Shown here: positions 43,425 to 53,174 of the stretch, one piece after another
Position numbering within the stretch: the stretch's first letter is position 1
How the letters are laid out: each line of letters starts with the position of its first letter
From: Bacteroidota bacterium
GTDB taxonomy: Bacteria > Bacteroidota > Bacteroidia > Chitinophagales > Chitinophagaceae
NCBI GenBank assembly: GCA_016866355.1
Contig: VGMN01000001.1
Span: 62,001-126,000 of the forward strand
Direction: 5' to 3'
DNA length: 64,000 nucleotides
The notes under the pieces: model-generated
Database searches by the model: none
Told to the model about the DNA's origin: nothing
Seen by the model: the letters and a program-made list of their open reading frames with translations, nothing else
Translations under genes and position numbers: made by a program

Positions 43425-44450
43425 GTGCGGAGAACTTTTATTTGTATAGTGTTATTCTTTTTCGCCTTCAAAATGCAAGGCCAGGATCTTCATTTTTCTC
43501 AGTTTATGCAAACACCGTTGCTTATTAATCCTGCTAACACTGGATTTATTCCTGATGGAGATTATCGGATGGGTGTCAACTATAGGAATCAATGGGCCTC
43601 AATTTCTGCGTTTCCGTATAAAACGATGAGTGCATATGGTGATTGGCAATTGTTGCAAAACAGGGAGGAAACTGGTTGGCTGGGTGCTGGCGGATTGATT
43701 TTGAGAGATGTTGCTGGTACTAGTGTACTAACCTCTACCAAAGTATATGGTTCCTTAGCGTACCATCAAATGATAAACAACGGAAGTTTGGTGAGTCTTG
43801 GTTTTAATGTGGGTTGGGCCAATAAAAGAATCAATACGTCTAATCTCACTTTTCCCTCGCAGTGGAATGGTCAATTCTTTGATGTGCATCAAAGTGCACA
43901 AGCGCCTTTGTTGGCGGCTAATCAAACTAATTACCTGGACTTGCAAGTGGGTGTGAATTATGCCTACTTTCCCAGTTCGTCCATTTATATCAACACTGGT
44001 TTCTCTGCCATGCACCTTAATAGGCCCATTGAAAGTTTTTGGGCTAATGCCACTGGTGTAGATAACCGAGTTGCGGTTCGCTACAATGGTTTTTTAAATG
44101 CCAGCTTCAAGCTAAATGATCAGGTAATTATTCAGCCTAATTTCTATTACTCCCGACAGACCCGTGCATGGGAAGGGGTGGGTGGATTAGCGGCCCTTTA
44201 TAATGTTTCCGGTGATGGTGAATACACGCTTTCTGCTGGGGCCTACTACCGAATTAGTGAGTCATTGATTCCGCAGGTGGGGTTAGGCATCCGTCGGCTT
44301 CAATTTACTTTTACCTATGATGTGACGACTTCCTCGCTTAAGAATTTTAATGATCGAAGAGGTGCTTTTGAGCTATCCATCACCAAGCAGGGTGTTGCAA
44401 ATCCCTATCGAGGAAACAGACAACAGTCTCTTTGCCCAACTTTCCGTTGA
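43425..44450 (+). CDS. PorP/SprF family type IX secretion outer-membrane protein
   Basis: A 341-aa predicted outer-membrane beta-barrel. Signal peptide residues 1-19 (FICIVLFFFAFKMQGQ), then the family opening DLHFSQFMQTPLLINPANTGFI and MGVNYRNQWASI, and alternating amphipathic strands to the end. These proteins help secrete or anchor their neighbouring type B CTD cargo. GTG start 3 bases after the cargo stop codon, so expression is coupled. Confidence 0.93.
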   Translation: MRRTFICIVLFFFAFKMQGQDLHFSQFMQTPLLINPANTGFIPDGDYRMGVNYRNQWASISAFPYKTMSAYGDWQLLQNREETGWLGAGGLILRDVAGTSVLTSTKVYGSLAYHQMINNGSLVSLGFNVGWANKRINTSNLTFPSQWNGQFFDVHQSAQAPLLAANQTNYLDLQVGVNYAYFPSSSIYINTGFSAMHLNRPIESFWANATGVDNRVAVRYNGFLNASFKLNDQVIIQPNFYYSRQTRAWEGVGGLAALYNVSGDGEYTLSAGAYYRISESLIPQVGLGIRRLQFTFTYDVTTSSLKNFNDRRGAFELSITKQGVANPYRGNRQQSLCPTFR

Positions 44451-44498
44451 CTTTTCTTACTGGTAATTTATTCCGAAATTCGTGGCCAATCTATTACT

Positions 44499-45902
44499 AT
44501 GCCCAACCAGGGAAAACTAACCAGTCAACATGTAGATCAGTTTCGCAAAATCCTGGGAACTGAGTTTGTATTACTTGATCAAGAAACACTCGAGCATTTC
44601 TCCCACGATCAAACAGAGAACCTTCGCTTTTTACCAGAGGTGGTAGTTAAACCCAGAACGCCAGCGGAGATTAGTGCTATTTTGAAAATATGTAATCAAG
44701 ATTTAATTCCTGTAACACCAAGAGGAGCAGGAACGGGTTTAAGTGGGGGCGCGTTACCACATTTGGGTGGTGTGTTACTTAGTACAGAGCGCATGAATAC
44801 GATACTTGAAATTGACGAACGAAATCTACAAGTAACTACTGAGCCGGGTGTAATTACAGAGGTTTTACAAAATGCGGTAAAGGAAAAAAAATTATTTTAC
44901 CCCCCTGATCCCAGTAGCCGGGGCTCTTGTTTCATTGGGGGCAATGTAGCAGAGAATAGTGGAGGACCCAAAGCGGTCAAGTATGGTGTAGTGAAAGACT
45001 ATGTATTAAACTTAGAAGTGGTTTTGCCAACCGGTGAAATAATTTGGACGGGTTCCAATGTGATTAAAAACGTAACGGGGTATAATCTAACGCAGTTATT
45101 GGTGGGTAGCGAAGGCACATTAGGCATTGTTACAAAAATTGTACTTAAGCTGATTCCGCTTCCTATTCATGATTTATTGATGCTAGTTCCATTTCGAAAC
45201 CTGGAACAAGCCGGTGAGGCTGTTAGTGCCATTTTCAGAGCCGGATTTACTCCCAGTGCATTAGAATTGATTGAAATTGATGCGTTACGCATCGTAAGTA
45301 AAATGGTAGATGATACTGCCGTGCCTATCACTGATGATACGGCTGCGCACCTTATTATAGAGGTGGATGGAAACGATACCGATGTATTGATGCGTGAGAT
45401 GGAGGCTATTGGTGAGTTATTAACACAGTATAATATTGGTGAAATTTATTTTGCTGAAGATGCCACGCAGAAAGATCGTTTGTGGAAACTAAGAAGAAGG
45501 GCAGCAGAGGCGGTGAAATTAGTGGGGTATACCATCGAGGAGGATACGGTAGTCCCTCGGGCCGAGCTACCTACTTTAATCCGTGAGCTGAAGGCTTTAG
45601 GGAAAAAGCATCAGGTGGATGTGGTTTGTTATGGTCATGCCGGAGATGGGAATTTACATGTTCGTTTGCGTAAAGAAGGCACGCCGAATAGTTACGGGGA
45701 TCCTGAAATGAAAAAAATACTGACTGAATTATTTGAGATTGTCTACCGACTGGGAGGTACCATCAGCGCAGAACATGGAATTGGACTCATTCAAAAAGAG
45801 TTTATGCCCATTGTTTTCCAGGAAAAAAGTCTGGACCTAATGCGTGCTATCAAAACTGTTTTTGATCCCAACGCTATTTTAAACACAGGTAAGGCAATCT
45901 AG
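44499..45902 (+). CDS. FAD-linked oxidase, GlcD/D-lactate dehydrogenase type
   Basis: A 467-aa flavoprotein. The FAD-binding type 4 domain covers about 35-215 (VKPRTPAEISAILKICNQ, TPRGAGTGLSGGALPHLGG, IGGNVAENSGGPKAVKYG), and the C-terminal oxidase domain includes CYGHAGDGNLHVRL and SAEHGIGLIQKEFM with metal-ligand histidines. It probably oxidises a 2-hydroxy acid such as glycolate or D-lactate; the GlcE/GlcF partners are absent, so a single-subunit D-lactate or 2-hydroxyglutarate dehydrogenase is equally possible. Its stop is 4 bases from the convergent LOG gene. Confidence 0.92.
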   Translation: MPNQGKLTSQHVDQFRKILGTEFVLLDQETLEHFSHDQTENLRFLPEVVVKPRTPAEISAILKICNQDLIPVTPRGAGTGLSGGALPHLGGVLLSTERMNTILEIDERNLQVTTEPGVITEVLQNAVKEKKLFYPPDPSSRGSCFIGGNVAENSGGPKAVKYGVVKDYVLNLEVVLPTGEIIWTGSNVIKNVTGYNLTQLLVGSEGTLGIVTKIVLKLIPLPIHDLLMLVPFRNLEQAGEAVSAIFRAGFTPSALELIEIDALRIVSKMVDDTAVPITDDTAAHLIIEVDGNDTDVLMREMEAIGELLTQYNIGEIYFAEDATQKDRLWKLRRRAAEAVKLVGYTIEEDTVVPRAELPTLIRELKALGKKHQVDVVCYGHAGDGNLHVRLRKEGTPNSYGDPEMKKILTELFEIVYRLGGTISAEHGIGLIQKEFMPIVFQEKSLDLMRAIKTVFDPNAILNTGKAI

Positions 45903-45906
45903 ATTT

Positions 45907-46443
45907 TTATAAATAGGATGCTAATTCGGAGGGCTGTTGTATAACATGCAACTTTTCTAATCCTATGCTAGTAAAAAACCCCTCTGTTTGCATGGTTTGT
46001 AATTGCGCTAGTAAGGGGTTGTAAAAATTATTGGTGTTTAAAAGAAAAATCTCTTTGTCGTGTATTGTTAATTGATTCCAAGTGAGTACTTCAAATAATT
46101 CATCTAGTGAACCTACACCGCCTGGAAGTACTAATGCAGCATCGGCCTTACTATAAATTTTGAGCTTTCTCTCGTGCATATCGTCGCAAATAATCAATTC
46201 GGAGATTGTGCGATGCTCAACCTCCCATTCCACGAGTAGTTTTGGGATGATACCGGTTACCCATCCCCCGTGGCGCATTACCTCGTCTGCTATTACACCC
46301 ATTAATCCTACACTACCACCTCCATATATCATTTTAATTTTTTTATGTGCCAGTAATTGGCCCACTTCTTGGGCATGGTCACTGTAGCAGGAAGAATTTC
46401 CCTTTTTTGATCCGCAAAAAACTGCAATGGATACAATTGCCAT
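45907..46443 (-). CDS. LOG family protein (nucleoside 5'-monophosphate phosphoribohydrolase type)
   Basis: A 178-aa protein of the 'lysine decarboxylase-like' LOG family, which cleaves the base from cytokinin-type or ordinary nucleotides. Motifs: AVFCGSKKG at the N-terminus, MIYGGGSVGLMGVIADEV, MHERK, and PGGVGSLDELFEVLTW (the usual PGGxGTxxE, here with Ser for Thr). It is a single-gene minus-strand unit between two plus-strand blocks. A -7-like box with one mismatch (TCTCTTTG) is upstream. Confidence 0.92.
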   Translation of the reverse strand: MAIVSIAVFCGSKKGNSSCYSDHAQEVGQLLAHKKIKMIYGGGSVGLMGVIADEVMRHGGWVTGIIPKLLVEWEVEHRTISELIICDDMHERKLKIYSKADAALVLPGGVGSLDELFEVLTWNQLTIHDKEIFLLNTNNFYNPLLAQLQTMQTEGFFTSIGLEKLHVIQQPSELASYL

Positions 46444-46512
46444 GGTAACAGATTAGTCGAACAAAGAGAATCTTTTTTTAGCTATCTTCAAAACTTAATC
46501 CAACCTATTGGT

Positions 46513-48027
46513 ATGTCTCCATTGCTACTTTTTTCATTTGTGATTGGGTACTTTTTTTTATTACTAGGCGTAGCGTGGTATACATCACGCAATGCAGATA
46601 ACGAGTCCTTCTTTATTGGTAATAGAAATAGTAATTGGATGTTGGTTGCCTTTGGAATGGTAGGAACCTCCCTTTCCGGTGTCACATTTGTGAGTGTTCC
46701 GGGTAATGTGGGGGCCATTCAGTTTAACTATTTTCAATTGGTAATTGGTTATGTGCTTGGCTATGCTGTGGTAGCCTTTATTTTATTACCGCTTTTTTAT
46801 AAAATGAACCTGACCAGTATCTATACTTACCTGGAAAAACGGTTTAGCATGAATGCGCACAAGGCTGGCGCCTTCTTCTTTATATTATCTCGCACAGTGG
46901 GGGCTACAGCCAGGCTTTATCTGGTGATTAATATTTTACAATTATTTATACTTGATAAGTTAGGTATTCCCTTTATAGCTACAGCTTTAGTAATGCTGGT
47001 CCTTATTTTACTTTATACGTTTGAAGGTGGGGTACGTACTATTATTTTCACTGACACTTTACAGACTTCTGGTATGTTAATTGGATTAGTAGTTTGTTTA
47101 GTGGTTTTGATGAATACGCTTGGTACTGATTTAGGGGGTACCTGGCAATTGATCAGCGATAATAATTATAATCAAGTGCTGAACTGGGATGCTAAAAGCC
47201 CTTTCAATTTTTGGAAGCAGTTGATTGGCGGAATGTTTATCACAATAACCATGACCGGACTGGATCAGGAAATGATGCAGAAGAATATTAGTGTTCGGAC
47301 ACTTAAGGATTCACAGAAAAATGTGATGACCTTAAGTTTTATCCTGGTAATCGTGAATGCCTTGTTTCTTCTTTTAGGAGCCGTACTCTACCTATATGCT
47401 ACTACTACCGGTTTAACAGCTAAGGGAGATGATTTGTTCCCTACTATTGCGTTGAGTGATGCCTTCTCGGGTACCATTGGTGTGATTTTTATAATTGCAT
47501 TGATCTCAGCACTTTTCCCCAGTGTAGATGGGGCTATTACCTCTCTGACTTCTAGTTTTTGTATTGACATTTTAGATTTTAATAGGAGTACGGCTGCGGA
47601 AGCTGTAAAAAGGCGTCGCCGACTAAACGTGCATTTATCTTTTGCGATACTATTCCTATTCATGGTTTTGATATTTAAAGCAATAAATGATAAAACCATT
47701 ATCCAGTTCATAATCAAATTTGCAGGAATCACGTACGGGCCTCTGCTTGGATTATTTTCATTTGGGATCTTAACAACGCGAGTGCTTAATGATGCGCGTG
47801 TATGGGTTATTTGTGTGGCAGGACCTTTCTTAACCCTGGTTTTGGATGTACTTTGTAATCCGCAATACTACGAGGGCTTATTACATATACCATTGGGAAT
47901 TGACTCGCTTTCGCAGCAATTATTCAATGGATATAAGATTGGACCCGAATTGATTTTACTCAATGGGGTGATTACATTCTTTGGATTGTGGTTGATTTCC
48001 AGGCCGGCGAAACCATCCCGCCATTGA
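46513..48027 (+). CDS. Sodium:solute symporter (SSS family)
   Basis: A 504-aa inner-membrane transporter with about 13 helices. Features: WYTSRNADNESFFIGNRNSNWMLVAFGMVGTSLSGVTFVSVPG at the N-terminus (the unwound first helix), LYTFEGGVRTIIFTDTLQ, and SALFPSVDGAITSLTSSFCIDI with the conserved Na+ site serines. The substrate is not evident; the family carries sugars, amino acids, organic acids and sialic acid. Divergent from the LOG gene. Confidence 0.92.
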   Translation: MSPLLLFSFVIGYFFLLLGVAWYTSRNADNESFFIGNRNSNWMLVAFGMVGTSLSGVTFVSVPGNVGAIQFNYFQLVIGYVLGYAVVAFILLPLFYKMNLTSIYTYLEKRFSMNAHKAGAFFFILSRTVGATARLYLVINILQLFILDKLGIPFIATALVMLVLILLYTFEGGVRTIIFTDTLQTSGMLIGLVVCLVVLMNTLGTDLGGTWQLISDNNYNQVLNWDAKSPFNFWKQLIGGMFITITMTGLDQEMMQKNISVRTLKDSQKNVMTLSFILVIVNALFLLLGAVLYLYATTTGLTAKGDDLFPTIALSDAFSGTIGVIFIIALISALFPSVDGAITSLTSSFCIDILDFNRSTAAEAVKRRRRLNVHLSFAILFLFMVLIFKAINDKTIIQFIIKFAGITYGPLLGLFSFGILTTRVLNDARVWVICVAGPFLTLVLDVLCNPQYYEGLLHIPLGIDSLSQQLFNGYKIGPELILLNGVITFFGLWLISRPAKPSRH

Positions 48028-48039
48028 GTTAACATCCAG

Positions 48040-48047
48040 TACCTTTG
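48040..48047 (+). promoter_or_regulatory. Candidate -7 box of the O-methyltransferase gene
   Basis: TACCTTTG, perfect TAnnTTTG, ending 16 bases before the GTG at 48064 and 12 bases after the symporter stop. It could drive the O-methyltransferase, glucosaminidase and following genes. Confidence 0.5.
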
Positions 48048-48063
48048 TCCCTAAATTTTAGTT

Positions 48064-48705
48064 GTGGACATTCTTCACCCGCTTGCGCAACGCTATGCTG
48101 AATTGCATAGCACTCCACAGGACAGTCTGCTGCAGGAGCTAGTGTTGTATACTAGGTCTCATCATCAGGCCTCGCATATGATCAGCGGATTTTTGCAAGG
48201 AGGTTTTCTTCAGTTATTCAGTACATTATTACAACCGAAGACAGTGTTGGAAATTGGAACCATGACTGGCTATAGTGCATTGTGTTTGGCAGCAGGTTTA
48301 GCGCCACTTGGAAAATTACATACCATTGAGTTGAGAGAGCAAGATGCTGCCGTTGCGCAATCCTTTTTTGATCGATCTCCTCATGCAGCCAAGATTCACC
48401 TTCATTGTGGTGATGCACATACCATTATCCCAACCTTACAGCAAACTTGGGATCTGGTTTTCATAGATGCGGATAAGGTTTCTTATTTAGACTATTTTAA
48501 CATGGTTTTGCCTTCTGTTAGAGTGGGTGGTTATATCTTAGCGGACAATGTTTTTTTTCATGGACAGGTATTTGAAGAACCGCTGCAAGGAAAAAATGCA
48601 AAAGCAATTGCAGCCTTCAATACAACAATCATAAACCGAGAGGATGTAACAGTTACGGTTGTACCGCTTCGGGATGGATTAAGTGTGATTCAAAAAGTTA
48701 AGTAG
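48064..48705 (+). CDS. Class I SAM-dependent O-methyltransferase
   Basis: A 213-aa protein of the catechol/caffeoyl-CoA O-methyltransferase family. SAM motif I is VLEIGTMTGYSALCLAAGL; the metal-binding aspartate and catalytic region are DLVFIDADKVSYLDYFNM and ILADNVFFHGQV. GTG start. The methyl acceptor is unknown. One base separates its stop from the next gene. Confidence 0.92.
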   Translation: MDILHPLAQRYAELHSTPQDSLLQELVLYTRSHHQASHMISGFLQGGFLQLFSTLLQPKTVLEIGTMTGYSALCLAAGLAPLGKLHTIELREQDAAVAQSFFDRSPHAAKIHLHCGDAHTIIPTLQQTWDLVFIDADKVSYLDYFNMVLPSVRVGGYILADNVFFHGQVFEEPLQGKNAKAIAAFNTTIINREDVTVTVVPLRDGLSVIQKVK

Positions 48706-48706
48706 T

Positions 48707-49636
48707 ATGCGTTATTTTATTTCACTGGTTCTCATTTTCATCGTAAAAGGCAGCTTGGCACAGCGGGCAGAAACTATACAAGATTACATTGACCAATTTA
48801 AGGACCTTGCCATTAAAGAGATGAAGCGTACGGGTATACCCGCCTCCATTAAATTAGCACAGGGAATTCATGAGACGATGGCAGGGCAAAGTCCATTGGT
48901 TATAAAGTCCAATAATCATTTTGGAATCAAGTGTAAAACGGGATGGAATGGACCTTCTGTTCGTCATACAGATGACGCACGCAATGAGTGTTTTAGAAAA
49001 TATAACTCAGCAGAGGAGTCTTACAAGGATCACTCTAATTTTCTAAAGGGGAGCAGTCGCTATGCTCCGCTTTTTGAGTTGAATCCTACTGATTATGAGG
49101 CATGGGCCAGGGGATTGAAAGCGGCAGGATACGCTACTAATCCCTTTTACGCACAGACATTAATTCGATTGATAGAGGACTACGATTTACAGCAGTATTC
49201 CATGGTAGCATTGGGATATGAAACAGGGGATGATGCAGCGGAAAAAACTGTTGATAGTAAAGAAATCGAAAAGCCTGTGGTTGCTACTGGCTTAACAGCT
49301 ACCCCGGCGCCGCAGACTTCAGTGGAAACTGCAGCCGTGACAATAGCAAAGAAGTCTGTTAGGGAAGAAGAGCAAAAGACGACTCCTCCTTTGCAAAAGC
49401 CAGTTGAAAATCGCTATCCAAGTGGCGTATTTAAAGAACAAGGGTATCGAGCCATTTATATAACTGCGGGTACTCCATTTTTAGTGATTGCGCAGCAATA
49501 TAATGTGCCTCTAGCCAGACTCTTTGAATGGAATAATTTAGTTCCTTCTACGGAAGCTGCATCTTCGCAGGTACTCTTTTTAGAGAAAAAAACTAAAAGT
49601 TTGCTTCGATTACCATCCTTACGTTCCAGCATGTAA
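48707..49636 (+). CDS. Glucosaminidase (GH73-like) with LysM domain
   Basis: A 309-aa secreted peptidoglycan hydrolase. Signal peptide residues 1-18 (FISLVLIFIVKGSLAQ). Mannosyl-glycoprotein endo-beta-N-acetylglucosaminidase-like domain at about 22-165: LAQGIHETMAGQSPLVIKSNNHFGIKC (likely catalytic Glu in HETM), YNSAEESYKDHSNFL. A Thr/Glu/Pro linker (about 170-245) precedes a LysM-like repeat (about 255-300; ITAGTPFLVIAQQYNVPLARLFEWN). Probably cell-wall remodelling or cell separation. 1 base after the methyltransferase gene. Confidence 0.9.
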   Translation: MRYFISLVLIFIVKGSLAQRAETIQDYIDQFKDLAIKEMKRTGIPASIKLAQGIHETMAGQSPLVIKSNNHFGIKCKTGWNGPSVRHTDDARNECFRKYNSAEESYKDHSNFLKGSSRYAPLFELNPTDYEAWARGLKAAGYATNPFYAQTLIRLIEDYDLQQYSMVALGYETGDDAAEKTVDSKEIEKPVVATGLTATPAPQTSVETAAVTIAKKSVREEEQKTTPPLQKPVENRYPSGVFKEQGYRAIYITAGTPFLVIAQQYNVPLARLFEWNNLVPSTEAASSQVLFLEKKTKSLLRLPSLRSSM

Positions 49637-49656
49637 CTTAGCTAGATAATTTTCTT

Positions 49657-50190
49657 ATGGAAACAATTCGCGTACATGATAAGGAATTTAAAGAATACCT
49701 CTCAGCGGATTTAATCCAACAACGTGTTGCGGAATTAGCAAAGCAGATTAATGCTGATTATGCTAAGAAACAGCCATTATTTTTGTCCATCCTTAATGGC
49801 TCTTTCATGTTTGCGGCTGATTTGTACAGGCAATTGAAATTGGATGCCGAAATTTCATTCATAAAAATTGCATCGTATCAAGGAATGCGATCTTCTGGTC
49901 AAGTGATGACAGCAATTGGTATGGACCAGGATTTACATGGAAGGGAAGTTATCATTGTGGAAGACATTGTAGATACAGGGAAAACGTTACATCATTTTCT
50001 TCCTTCTCTTCATCAACAAGAGCCCGCCTCTATTCGAATTGCCACCTTTTTGCACAAGCCAGCAGCTACTACATTTCCGGTACCCTTAGATTATGTTGGG
50101 TTCTCTATTCCAAATAAGTTTATGGTGGGATACGGCCTCGATTATGATGGATTAGGACGAAATTATGGTGCTTTGTACCAGTTGATTTAA
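49657..50190 (+). CDS. hpt: Hypoxanthine phosphoribosyltransferase
   Basis: A 177-aa purine-salvage enzyme making IMP/GMP from hypoxanthine/guanine and PRPP. The PRPP loop is VIIVEDIVDTGKTL; the C-terminal VGYGLDYDGLGRNYGALYQL is the typical end. Length is normal. 20 bases after the glucosaminidase gene; a box with one mismatch (TAATTTTC) is too close to the ATG to be convincing. Confidence 0.95.
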   Translation: METIRVHDKEFKEYLSADLIQQRVAELAKQINADYAKKQPLFLSILNGSFMFAADLYRQLKLDAEISFIKIASYQGMRSSGQVMTAIGMDQDLHGREVIIVEDIVDTGKTLHHFLPSLHQQEPASIRIATFLHKPAATTFPVPLDYVGFSIPNKFMVGYGLDYDGLGRNYGALYQLI

Positions 50191-50225
50191 CGTCGCTATC
50201 TTAATTGGTTTCAATATAGTTGTCT

Positions 50226-52010
50226 ATGCGGTGTGGAAGTATCTTGTTCTTCTTCTTGTTTATTTGTACGGCTACTTCTGTGGCACAGGAGTACTATATA
50301 CGGGGAACCATAAAAGATTCAACTGGGCGACCGTTACAAAATGTACAGATTAGACAAACTTCAACGGGACTACTATTCAAAAGCGGCGTTTGGGGTAGTT
50401 TTGGATTCACTTCGAGTAAGCTTGCTGATACCTTATTGATTTCATTGAGCGGATTTCGTGCTGAAAAAATTATTACCGATGGGGCTACTCCACTTCAAGT
50501 TGTTCTGAGTCCGTTACCTCTGGGGCAACGATTTACCGAGCGCACACGTTTGTCCTCTCGTACAGCTAATATGAGCAGGGATCAGCGGAAAGGCTGGTTC
50601 ACCGGGGATGAAACCTATGCAGACTTGTTGGAGAATAAATGGGTGAGTACAAGTGCCTTTCCCACCACCGGTCTCTCTTTGACAGTAGATCAGGCATCCT
50701 ATTCTAATATCCGTCGTTTTATTTCACGCGGCACCTATGTGCCCGCAGATGCTGTGCGGGTTGAGGAGATATTTAATTACTTTCCTCCACCATATGTTCC
50801 ACCGGTTGATTCGGCTGTTTTTTCTGTTTCCTCTAACGTAGGGCCTTGTCCTTGGAATTGGAATAATCATTTGTTACAAATAAATCTTTCGGCGCGCAAG
50901 CTGAACCTGGATTCTCTTCCCCCGACTCACTTGGTTTTTTTGATTGACATTTCTGCGTCAATGGATATGCCAAATAGATTGCCTTTGTTGCAGGCTGGTT
51001 TCCGCATGTTGTTATCCAACTTGCGTGAAAAGGATTCTGTCTCTATTGTTGTTTACGGGGGCATGACCGCAGTACTGGTACGTGCACTTAGCGGCTGTGA
51101 AAGGGATAGTCTCACTACGGTGATTAATGGATTGGTTCCGGGAGGAGCCACTCCTGGTGAGTCTGGTATTCGATTGGCTTATCAGGTTGCAAAACAACAT
51201 TATATTGAAGGTGGAAATAATCGTGTAATTCTTGCAACGGATGGGGATTTTAATGTAGGACTGAAAACAGAAACTGAGCTAGAGGAATTAATAAGTATAC
51301 AGCGGGAGCAAGGAATCTATCTCACTTGCCTGGGTGTAGGTATGGGCAATTATAAAGATTCAAAAATTCAATTATTAGCGGAGCGTGGTAATGGAAACTT
51401 TGCATATCTGGACCAGGAAAAAGAGGCCGAACGCGTTTTGATGATGGAGTTTACAAAAACACTCTATGCAGTTGCTGATGATGTGTACATGAATATGTCA
51501 TTTGATCCATCCCTGGTAAAAAGTTATCGGTTGATTGGATTTGCTAATAAGGCAGGGGCACTTTTGGATTCACTGGCACAAATTGAGGGTGGGGAAGTGG
51601 GATCCGGTCATACCCTCACCGCATTATTTGAAATTGAACCCACTGCCATATTCTCCTCGGTCGCCTATAAAAAAAAGGATCTTGATTCAATAGCCCAACT
51701 GCAGCTACTCTATCAATTACCAAACGATACAGTGCAGCGCAAACAGCAAGTGGGTATTCCGCTTTACTATGTTTATCTGGAACAAGAGCTGAAGCAATCA
51801 ATGTTTATGGCTGCCTTAGCACAATTTGGCATGTTACTAAAAGGTTCTCCGTTTTTGAATAAATCCAGTTGGACTGATTTGGTGCAATTAGGAGAACAGG
51901 TAATTGATACTACCAGTCAGCCACAAGTGGAGTGGCTTACCCTGATTAAACAATGCCAAACTCTTTATGATAAAAAGAGAAAAAGAAGTTGGAAGCGATT
52001 GAGACGTTAG
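50226..52010 (+). CDS. VWA-domain protein with carboxypeptidase-regulatory-like N-terminus
   Basis: A 594-aa predicted exported protein. Signal peptide residues 1-20 (FFFLFICTATSVAQ). A CarboxypepD_reg-like beta-sandwich lies at about 22-95 (YYIRGTIKDSTGRPLQNVQI). A vWF_A N-terminal domain follows (SLTVDQASYSNIRRFISRG, VRVEEIFNYFPPPY), then a VWA domain at about 235-410 with the MIDAS motif DISAS (HLVFLIDISASMDMPNR). The C-terminal ~170 residues resemble DUF3520 of YfbK-type proteins. No enzymatic function is assigned. Start at the ATG; a TTG two codons up (50220) is possible. Its stop abuts the convergent dnaJ stop with no gap. Confidence 0.88.
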   Translation: MRCGSILFFFLFICTATSVAQEYYIRGTIKDSTGRPLQNVQIRQTSTGLLFKSGVWGSFGFTSSKLADTLLISLSGFRAEKIITDGATPLQVVLSPLPLGQRFTERTRLSSRTANMSRDQRKGWFTGDETYADLLENKWVSTSAFPTTGLSLTVDQASYSNIRRFISRGTYVPADAVRVEEIFNYFPPPYVPPVDSAVFSVSSNVGPCPWNWNNHLLQINLSARKLNLDSLPPTHLVFLIDISASMDMPNRLPLLQAGFRMLLSNLREKDSVSIVVYGGMTAVLVRALSGCERDSLTTVINGLVPGGATPGESGIRLAYQVAKQHYIEGGNNRVILATDGDFNVGLKTETELEELISIQREQGIYLTCLGVGMGNYKDSKIQLLAERGNGNFAYLDQEKEAERVLMMEFTKTLYAVADDVYMNMSFDPSLVKSYRLIGFANKAGALLDSLAQIEGGEVGSGHTLTALFEIEPTAIFSSVAYKKKDLDSIAQLQLLYQLPNDTVQRKQQVGIPLYYVYLEQELKQSMFMAALAQFGMLLKGSPFLNKSSWTDLVQLGEQVIDTTSQPQVEWLTLIKQCQTLYDKKRKRSWKRLRR

Positions 52011-53171
52011 TTATTGAAAGATGTCCTTGATCCTATCAAAAAAGTTTCGTTCGGATTTGTCCGGTTGCGGCTGCATGTTGGGAGATTCGTTCAATTTCTC
52101 TAATGCTGCTTTTTCCTCTGCATTCAATTGTTGTGGTGTCCAAACGCTTACTTGGATTAATTGATCTCCTTTTTCGTAGGAATTAACCGCCGGAAATCCT
52201 TTGCCTTTTAATCTAAAGATTTTGCCGCTCTGCGTGCCGGCAGGAATTTTAATTTTTGCTTTTCCGTCAATGGTGGGGACTTCTACTTGTGTACCAAATA
52301 CAACATCGGTAAAAGCGAGGTGCAATTCATAGGCAACATTCAGTCCCTCACGGTATAGCTCCTTATGCGGTTCTTCTTCTATCAGAATAATGAGATCTCC
52401 GGGGCTACCCCCTCTCTCACCTGCGTTTCCTTTGCCTGTTACGTTAAGTTGCATACCCTCTTGTACACCGGCAGGAATTTCTATGGTTACTGTTTCTTCC
52501 GCATAGGTTCTGCCTTCTCCTTTGCAAGCAGTGCATTTTGCCGTGATAGTCGAACCTTCTCCATTACAAGTAGGACAAGTGGTAACTGTTTGCATTTGTC
52601 CAAGAAAAGTGTTTTGAACTCTTCTCACTTGTCCACTTCCATTACAACCTGTACAGGTTTGTGTACTGCCCTTGTCTTTTGCGCCACCACCACCGCAGGT
52701 AGAACAAGGAACGTATTTTTTTACTTTAATGTTTTTGTTGACACCGTTTGCAATCTCTTCGTAATTCAATTTTAATTTGATTCTGAGATTGCTACCCCGT
52801 ACGCCACGGGCGCGGGAACGACCAGCTCCACCGCGCTGACCTCCTCCAAAAAATCCTCCAAAAAGGTCATCTCCAAAAATATCTCCAAACTGACTGAAGA
52901 TATCTTCCATGTTCATTCCTCCACCGTATCCTCTTCCACCTGCACCGCCAACTCCTGCATGGCCAAAACGATCGTACTGTGCGCGTTTGTCCGTATCACT
53001 TAATACCTCGTATGCTTCCGCCGCTTCTTTAAATTTTTCTTCAGCTCCTTTGTCTCCCGGGTTTCTATCCGGGTGGTATTGCATGGCAACTTTGCGGTAG
53101 GCTTTTTTTATTTCGTCCGCTGATGAAGATTTACTAACGCCCAGTATTTCGTAAAAATCTTTTTTGCTCAT
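52011..53171 (-). CDS. dnaJ: Chaperone DnaJ
   Basis: A 386-aa Hsp40. J domain residues 1-70 with the HPD motif (YHPDRNPGD), a Gly/Phe-rich region with several GGG segments (about 75-120), a zinc domain with four CxxCxGxG-type repeats ([32 protein letters not shown]), and C-terminal substrate-binding domains. Acts with DnaK and GrpE. It follows grpE by 3 bases. DnaK itself is not in the window. Confidence 0.98.
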   Translation of the reverse strand: MSKKDFYEILGVSKSSSADEIKKAYRKVAMQYHPDRNPGDKGAEEKFKEAAEAYEVLSDTDKRAQYDRFGHAGVGGAGGRGYGGGMNMEDIFSQFGDIFGDDLFGGFFGGGQRGGAGRSRARGVRGSNLRIKLKLNYEEIANGVNKNIKVKKYVPCSTCGGGGAKDKGSTQTCTGCNGSGQVRRVQNTFLGQMQTVTTCPTCNGEGSTITAKCTACKGEGRTYAEETVTIEIPAGVQEGMQLNVTGKGNAGERGGSPGDLIILIEEEPHKELYREGLNVAYELHLAFTDVVFGTQVEVPTIDGKAKIKIPAGTQSGKIFRLKGKGFPAVNSYEKGDQLIQVSVWTPQQLNAEEKAALEKLNESPNMQPQPDKSERNFFDRIKDIFQ

Positions 53172-53174
53172 ATC

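Noticed and set aside
44499-45902. Glycolate oxidase GlcDEF operon
   Set aside because: Only the GlcD-like subunit is present; neither GlcE nor GlcF is adjacent, so the gene symbol was not given.
52365-52775. 136-codon plus-strand frame opposite dnaJ, cysteine-rich
   Set aside because: The cysteines arise from antisense reading of the dnaJ zinc-domain region; dnaJ is unambiguous.
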